Below, piece by piece: positions 59,542-64,000 of a stretch of 64,000 nucleotides of DNA. The stretch is from the NCBI RefSeq assembly GCF_003594875.1, contig NZ_QZEY01000009.1:235592-299591 (forward strand), written 5' to 3'. This DNA is from Bailinhaonella thermotolerans (GTDB lineage Bacteria; Actinomycetota; Actinomycetes; Streptosporangiales; Streptosporangiaceae). A program made the translations under genes and the position numbers. Each line of letters opens with the position of its first letter. Within the stretch, counting starts at the first letter, position 1. The notes under the pieces were generated by a model, which saw only the letters and a list, made by a program, of their open reading frames with translations, was not told the origin of the DNA and made no database searches.

Positions 59542-60927
59542 TCAGGACGGCGCGACGCGGGTGAACAGGCGGCCGGCGAGGTCCACGCCCGCGACGGCCC
59601 CCGAGGCGTCGCGCGTGAAGAAGCCCCGCTGCCCCTTGAAGGCGCCGTCGGTCAGGATGTACTCGTCGCCGTCGCCCGGCAGCAGGCCCAGGTCGAAGGG
59701 CAGGTGGTCGGCCGGCAGGTCCATCTCCGCGGCGGCCCGGATCTCCGGCTTGATCAGCACTTCGAGCGTCAGGCTCGCGCCGTCGTCCTCGATGGTCAGC
59801 GTCATCGCGTCGTTCTCGTACCGCCCGGCGACCTCGCGCGCCCGCGCCGGGTCGTACGGCAGCGGCTCGGGGTCGCGGTCGATCACGCCGAGGAAGTGCT
59901 CCAGCGCCCACCGCACGACCGCCTGGTTGAACGGGATCCCGTCCGGCGCGGCGTTGGCCGTCACGACCACCGCGAAGCCGCGCTCGGGCACCGTGAGCAG
60001 TTCGGCGAACTGGCCGTTGGACGAGCCCCCGTGCCCCACGGTCCGGACTCCGTCCACGTCACGCAGGAACCAGCAGAGCCCCATCGCGTCGCCCAGGGAG
60101 CTGCCCCTCAGCTCGGCCGTCGGCCGCTTCATCAGGTCCAGCAGCTCGGCCGGGACCACGGTCCGCCCGTCCGCCCCGCGCCCGTCGCCCAGGTGGAAGC
60201 GCGCCCAGCGCAGCAGGTCGCCCGCCGAGGCCGCCAGGCCGCCGCCGGGGGCGTCGCCGCGCCAGTGCCGCCACGGCCGCGAGATGGTCACGCCGCCGTT
60301 CTCGTCCCGGTCGTGGCCGACGGAGAACCGCCGGGTCATCACGTCGTCGCGGGAGTAGAGGCTCCGGTCCAGCCCGAGGGGCTCGAAGAGCAGCGCGGCG
60401 ATCGCCCGCTCGTAGGTCAGCCCGGTGACCTTCTCGATGATCCGCCCGAGCAGGTTGTACCCCGCCTGGCTGTAGGAGGAGCGCTCGCCGGGCGCGCCGA
60501 CCATCCGCAGCCCGGCCAGGTGCTCGACGTCGCGGGCGATCGCGTCGTCGCCCTCGCCGGAGTCCTCAAGGGTGCCCCAGCCCAGCCCGGCGGTGTGGTT
60601 GAGGAGCTGTTTCACGGTGATCTCGGCGGCGGCCCGCTCGTCGGTCAGCCTCAGCTCGGGGACGTACCGGCGCACCGGCGCGTCCAGCTCCACCCGGCCC
60701 TCGGCCACGAGCCGCATCAGCGCCGTCGCGGTGTAGGTCTTCGTCACCGACCCGACCAGGAACAACGTGTCGGAGTCCACCGGCAGCGGGTTCTCGACGC
60801 TGGTCACGCCGTGGGAGGCGAAGTACTCCCGCCCGCCCGCGAACACCCCGACCGAGGCCCCCGGGATCCCGAACTCCTCGGCCGTGACCTTGACGAACTC
60901 GCTCAGCGCCTGGTGCCGCATGTCCAT
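59542..60927 (-). CDS. Class C beta-lactamase/penicillin-binding-protein-like serine hydrolase
   Basis: A 461-residue protein of the AmpC/esterase/DD-peptidase fold. Catalytic S-x2-K in 'FLVGSVTKTYTATALM', the Tyr motif in 'SSYSQAGYNLLG', and the H-x-G element in 'VRTVGHGGSSNGQFAE'. A C-terminal ~110-residue domain follows, common in esterase-like members. No signal peptide is seen, so it may be cytoplasmic. Start ATG 60927 (a second ATG at 60921 is possible) with GGAGGAG upstream. It is under a strong promoter with three operators, implying an inducible function. Substrate unknown. Confidence 0.88.
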   Translation of the reverse strand: MDMRHQALSEFVKVTAEEFGIPGASVGVFAGGREYFASHGVTSVENPLPVDSDTLFLVGSVTKTYTATALMRLVAEGRVELDAPVRRYVPELRLTDERAAAEITVKQLLNHTAGLGWGTLEDSGEGDDAIARDVEHLAGLRMVGAPGERSSYSQAGYNLLGRIIEKVTGLTYERAIAALLFEPLGLDRSLYSRDDVMTRRFSVGHDRDENGGVTISRPWRHWRGDAPGGGLAASAGDLLRWARFHLGDGRGADGRTVVPAELLDLMKRPTAELRGSSLGDAMGLCWFLRDVDGVRTVGHGGSSNGQFAELLTVPERGFAVVVTANAAPDGIPFNQAVVRWALEHFLGVIDRDPEPLPYDPARAREVAGRYENDAMTLTIEDDGASLTLEVLIKPEIRAAAEMDLPADHLPFDLGLLPGDGDEYILTDGAFKGQRGFFTRDASGAVAGVDLAGRLFTRVAPS

Positions 60928-60971
60928 GTCTCCTCCAGCGTCCCCGCGCCGCCTCTCGGCCCCGCGGTGTC

Positions 60972-61044
60972 TTGCACTTTGTTCAAGTAGAACGTTAGAG
61001 ATGAATTGAACAAAGTGCAACACCTGCGCTGAACAAAGTTCAAG
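60972..61044. promoter_or_regulatory. Three TTGnAC-NNN-GTnCAA operators
   Basis: Sites at 60972-60986 (TTGCACTTTGTTCAA), 61006-61020 (TTGAACAAAGTGCAA) and 61030-61044 (TGAACAAAGTTCA core). The first two are exact inverted copies of each other. Spacing between centres is 34 and 24 bases. Confidence 0.85.
60992..61020 (-). promoter_or_regulatory. Promoter of the serine hydrolase gene
   Basis: On the minus strand: -35 TTGCAC (61015-61020), a 17-base spacer, and -10 TAACGT (60992-60997). The -35 is part of operator 2; the expected transcription start falls in operator 1. This is the best-formed promoter in the window. Confidence 0.75.
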
Positions 61045-61130
61045 ACAAGTCGCCGCCCGCCTCTCCCCGACCGGGAGGAGCGGGCGGCGGTACGGCATGA
61101 GCCCGGCGGAAGCCGTACGGACCGGCGTCG

Positions 61131-61215
61131 GAGCGGGAGCCGCACGGCCAGGAGCGGGAGCCGCACGGCCAGGAGCAGGAGCCGTACGGGTCCGGGCGGG
61201 AGCCGTGCGGCTCGG
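61131..61215. repeat. 21-bp tandem repeat between the serine hydrolase promoter and the reductase gene
   Basis: Units at 61131-61151, 61152-61172 and 61173-61193 plus a decayed fourth copy; the first two are identical and contain GGGAGCCGCACGG, a variant of the recurring genome word. Confidence 0.9.
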
Positions 61216-61218
61216 GCC

Positions 61219-61806
61219 TCAGCGGGTCTTGACCTCGTAGTGGAGGTGGGTGACGCCCGCGCCGGGGATGATCTCCGGGTCGCCGAGGTGGATCGGGCTC
61301 CTGGCGATCTCGCCGAAGAAGCGGGTGCCCTGGCCGAGCAGCACCGGCACCAGGTCGATCCGGATCTCGTCGAGCAGGCCGGCGTCGAGGCACTGGCGGA
61401 CGATGTCCGGGCTGCCCACCGCGACCTGCCTGCCCCCGGCGGCGGCCTTGGCCCGCTCGATCGCGCTCGGCACCCCTTCGGTGACGAACCGGACGTCCTC
61501 GTGCGGCCAGTCGCGCGGCGGGTTGTGCGTGACGACGAACACCGGGCAGCCCATCGGGTGGCTCCCGTTCCACCCGTTCGCCTCGTCGCAGGTGCGCCGG
61601 CCGTACACGATCGCCCCGATCGACGTCATCGCGTCGCGCACGAGGTCGGCGTCGGTCTCGGTGAGCTTGAAGTCGAAGTCGTCGTGCCCGGTCTCCACCA
61701 GGACGTCCCCGCGGAAGTACCACCCGAACAGGTGCTCCACGCCGCTCTCCGGGTGCGACACGACGCCGTCGAGGGACATGGACATGTTGGCGATGACCTT
61801 GGACAT
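61219..61806 (-). CDS. RibD C-terminal/dihydrofolate-reductase-like protein
   Basis: A 195-residue single-domain reductase-like protein: 'VIANMSMSLDGVVSHPESG', 'IGAIVYGRRTCDEANGW', 'VFVVTHNPP', 'GGRQVAVGSPDIVRQCLDAG', 'LLDEIRIDLVPVLLGQGTR'. Such proteins bind NADPH and are widespread, but the substrate is usually unknown. AGGAGG abuts an ATG at 61812 but is six bases before the ATG at 61806, so I take the latter as the start. No partner gene is obvious. Confidence 0.9.
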   Translation of the reverse strand: MSKVIANMSMSLDGVVSHPESGVEHLFGWYFRGDVLVETGHDDFDFKLTETDADLVRDAMTSIGAIVYGRRTCDEANGWNGSHPMGCPVFVVTHNPPRDWPHEDVRFVTEGVPSAIERAKAAAGGRQVAVGSPDIVRQCLDAGLLDEIRIDLVPVLLGQGTRFFGEIARSPIHLGDPEIIPGAGVTHLHYEVKTR

Positions 61807-61924
61807 CTTCATCCTCCTGGGTTCGGTTCCGCTGTTCGCGCTCGCACCCGTTGAGACGTACGGCGGGCCGTCCGCTCATCGGTCATCGCGCGAGCAACGG
61901 GCGGTCGCGGGCGAGGCGGGGGCG

Positions 61925-62000
61925 GGACGGGCAGGCGGTCGCGGGCCGCGGGCCGGCGGTCGCGGGCAGGCGGTCGCGGGCCGCGGGCCGGGCGGGGGCG
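61925..62000. repeat. Intergenic direct repeats
   Basis: A ~25-base GC-rich unit (GGCAGGCGGTCGCGGGCCGC core) occurs twice, about 36 bases apart, just past the stop of the leftward sigma gene. Confidence 0.8.
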
Positions 62001-62004
62001 CGGG

Positions 62005-63543
62005 TCAGCCGGCCTCCCCGGGGAGGGTCAGGGGGAGGCCGAAGGCGGGCAGTAGGTGGGGCTCGAACGTCGTGATCTCGGCGATCCGGCCGTCCACGAC
62101 CCGGAGCACGTCGATGTTCTGCGCGCGGTACACGCGGGTGCCCGGCCGCTGGACGTACCCCGCGACGGCCGGTCGCCCGTTCGCCCTGGTCGGGAGGTGA
62201 CGCCACCGGCCGAACCACTCCGGGGACGCGGGGTCGAACGTGCGCGCGAGCAGCGTCATGACCGCGTCGCGGCTGGTGAACCAGTACGGGTTCGGCGGCA
62301 TGGTCAGCACCACGTCCTCGGCGAGCATCCGCGCCATCATCGACGTGTCCCCGGCCACGGCCGCCGCCATGTACCGCCGGAGGATCTCCATCTCCTCCGG
62401 GCTGGTCTCGGCCGACGGCCCCCACTCGCCGCGCCGCTCCGGCATCCGCTCGCGCAACGCCGCGCGGGCCCGCTGGAGGGCGGAGTTCACGGACGCGACG
62501 CTCATGTCCAGCAGCTCCGCCGTCCGCGCGGCCGGGCACTCCAGCACGTCCCGCAGGATCAGCACCGCCCGCTGCCGGGGCGGGAGGTGCTGGATCGCGG
62601 CGAGGAACACCAGCTCAAGCGTCTCCCGCGCGACCACCAGCGACTCCGGCCCGGCCTCGGGCGAGACCACCTCCGCGAGCATCCGGTCGGGGTACGGCTG
62701 GAGCCAGGTGATCCGGACCGGCGGCTCCCCGTCGCCGTGCTCCATGCCCGGGACCGGGGTGTAGCGCGCGGGCCGCCGGGAGTTCCGCCGCAGGAAGTCG
62801 AGGCAGACATTGGTCGCGATCTTGTAGAGCCAGGCCCGGAACGAAGCCCGGCCCTCGAACCCGTCGCGGCTCCGCCACGCCTTCAGCAGCGCCTCCTGCA
62901 CCAGGTCCTCGGCGTCGTCGTACGACCCGACCATCCGGTAGCAGTGAACCCGCAGCTCCCCGCGGTACGGCTCGGCCAGTGAGGCGAACTCCCACTCGTC
63001 CCCGTCCCGCATCAGGTCCGCGACCCCGTCGTCGCCCTCCCATTCCATAACGCCCGCGTCCGTGACGCTTTCCGGCTCCGGCGCGCCCGCGCCCGGGACG
63101 CCGGCCGGTTCCGTGACGTCCCGGTCCGTGACGTCCTCCGGTACGGCCTGAGCCCGCCCGCCGCCGTCGGCCGTACCGGGGCCTGTCGTACCGGACGCCG
63201 CGCCCGTCGCGCCGGGGTCGATCGCGCCCGTGGCGGGGGCCTCCGGGCGCGGGACGGAGGTGGAGCCGAGGGCGGCCTGGTAGGCGGTCTGGGCGATCCG
63301 GCGGAGCCGCCCGACGTCGCCCGCCAGCCCGGTGACCTCGTGGTAGAAGGGTTCGGGCAGCTCCGGCGCCAGCCCCCGGACCCGTCGCCCGATCCGCTCG
63401 ATCAGCTCGCGCGCGTCCCCGCCCGCGCCCTGCCGCCCCCGGTAGGCCCGCTGTCGGCAGGCCGCGGAGCAGTAGAGCGAGACCCGCCCCCGCTTCCCCT
63501 CCCGCCCCGGCAGCGGTCCCCCACAACTCCGGCAAACACCCAT
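62005..63543 (-). CDS. ECF sigma factor with N-terminal zinc-finger module and C-terminal SnoaL domain
   Basis: A 512-residue protein. Residues ~1-32: 'GVCRSCGGPLPGREGKRGR' then 'YCSAACRQRAYRGR', a four-Cys zinc-finger-like module. About 33-95 is helical; ~95-180 is an Ala/Gly/Pro linker. Then sigma region 2 ('GSYDDAEDLVQEALLKAWRS', 'FRAWLYKIATNVCLDFLRRN'), region 4 ('LPPRQRAVLILRDVLECPAA', 'MSVASVNSALQRARAALRER') and a SnoaL-like domain ('YMAAAVAGDTSMMARMLAED', 'VYRAQNIDVLRVVDGRIAEI') of the SigJ/ECF41-type regulators. I start at ATG 63543. The continuous frame indicates a fusion. Confidence 0.82.
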   Translation of the reverse strand: MGVCRSCGGPLPGREGKRGRVSLYCSAACRQRAYRGRQGAGGDARELIERIGRRVRGLAPELPEPFYHEVTGLAGDVGRLRRIAQTAYQAALGSTSVPRPEAPATGAIDPGATGAASGTTGPGTADGGGRAQAVPEDVTDRDVTEPAGVPGAGAPEPESVTDAGVMEWEGDDGVADLMRDGDEWEFASLAEPYRGELRVHCYRMVGSYDDAEDLVQEALLKAWRSRDGFEGRASFRAWLYKIATNVCLDFLRRNSRRPARYTPVPGMEHGDGEPPVRITWLQPYPDRMLAEVVSPEAGPESLVVARETLELVFLAAIQHLPPRQRAVLILRDVLECPAARTAELLDMSVASVNSALQRARAALRERMPERRGEWGPSAETSPEEMEILRRYMAAAVAGDTSMMARMLAEDVVLTMPPNPYWFTSRDAVMTLLARTFDPASPEWFGRWRHLPTRANGRPAVAGYVQRPGTRVYRAQNIDVLRVVDGRIAEITTFEPHLLPAFGLPLTLPGEAG

Positions 63544-64000
63544 AGCGACCGCCCAAACCGTCACGACCGAAGAGCCAGCCCCAAACCTACGCTCCGCCCG
63601 AGCCGAGCCGCCTCATCCGCCGTCCGCCGGCCACCGTCAGCCAGCGACCGTCAGCCAGCGACCGTCAGCCGGCCGCCGTCTGGCCGGCGCCGTCGAGCCG
63701 GCGCCGCCTCAATCTCACCGCGTGAGTCCGATCGCCTGGTCCCAGCCCCTCAGAGTCCCGCCCGCGAGGCTCCTGCCGCCCGGAGGCGGCACGGCGAGGC
63801 CCCCCGACTCTCGCCGGGCCGCCACCCCGGCTCCGGGATCGTGGGCGCCCGTACGGCCGTGCCCGGCCCTGCCGGCCGTACGGGCGTTCCTCTTCGAGGG
63901 TACGGCCGGGCACGCCGCCGCCCGCCGTGCGAACCGGGGCTAGGGCGTGTTTTGTGGATCGGTGGATGTGGATCTGGTGGTCGGGTTGTGATGGTCTGAT
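63544..64000. other. Right-end region without a supported gene
   Basis: Contains 14-base tandem repeats (three units of ACCGTCAGCCAGCG type, 63633-63674) and Arg/Pro/Gly-rich open frames on both strands without family character. The last ~60 bases (from about 63942) become T/G-rich, unlike the rest. Confidence 0.5.
63633..63674. repeat. 14-bp tandem triplicate
   Basis: Units at 63633-63646, 63647-63660 and 63661-63674; the third has two changes at its end. Confidence 0.9.

Noticed and set aside
63665..63943. Two short open frames at the right end
   Set aside because: Arg/Pro/Gly-rich products on opposite strands of the same DNA, no ribosome-binding sites, no family resemblance.
1..64000. 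tRNA, rRNA or prophage genes
   Set aside because: No cloverleaf-like or rRNA-like sequence, integrase or phage structural gene was noticed on reading both strands; a dedicated covariance search was not possible here.

Overview
This is a very GC-rich (roughly 74 percent) actinobacterial chromosome segment. GTG and TTG starts are common. Several mRNAs look leaderless, with TAnnnT boxes 6 to 8 bases before the start codon. Many genes are coupled by 4-base ATGA/GTGA overlaps. The gene content (LCP proteins, ManC-like pyrophosphorylase, SigE-family sigma factor, CGNR regulator, DUF5941, purE/purK beside acyl-CoA dehydrogenases) fits a Streptosporangiales or Thermomonosporaceae-type actinomycete; the genus is a guess. 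No rRNA, tRNA, CRISPR array or prophage was seen. The only possible mobile-element trace is the last ~60 bases.

The main theme, from about 1.4 kb to 59 kb with interruptions, is cell-envelope glycopolymer synthesis. At 1466-6711 lie a GDP-mannose-type pyrophosphorylase, a GT4 glycosyltransferase, a methyltransferase and two paralogous flippase-like membrane proteins. At 6722-10380 are regulatory and efflux genes: a TetR/MFS pair separated by seven tandem operators, a SnoaL-like protein and a CGNR regulator. From 10445 to 25990 there are glycosyltransferases (GT4, GT2, two GT-C-like membrane proteins, a double GT4 and a degenerate GT2), an LCP ligase, an O-acyltransferase and a nucleotide-sugar dehydrogenase.

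The region 29536-40186 is the most interesting part. A leftward operon encodes a cytidylyltransferase-SDR fusion, a TagF-like polyol-phosphate polymerase and a GDPD phosphodiesterase. The divergent rightward operon encodes a CDP-alcohol phosphotransferase with a degenerate nucleotidyltransferase domain, a DUF5941 membrane protein, a LicC-like cytidylyltransferase, an archaeal-type sn-glycerol-1-phosphate dehydrogenase, a second CDP-alcohol phosphotransferase with an altered active site, and a GT2. Together they could make and use two CDP-activated polyols, one perhaps the enantiomer of ordinary CDP-glycerol. A nested three-arm inverted repeat and a hairpin over the Shine-Dalgarno site lie between the two operons.

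From 40370 onward there are another GT2/LCP pair, an ABC exporter, a probably frameshifted GNAT-DUF2716 gene, an orphan NarL-type regulator, a DUF2975/HTH pair with paired operators, ugd, two acyl-CoA dehydrogenases, purE-purK, a lipoprotein and a GtrA protein. The right end holds a class C beta-lactamase-like protein under a three-operator promoter, a RibD/DHFR-like reductase, and an ECF sigma factor with an N-terminal zinc-finger module and a C-terminal SnoaL domain. Intergenic gaps are rich in strong hairpins and short GC-rich tandem repeats. Two hairpins are built from the same 13-base word.
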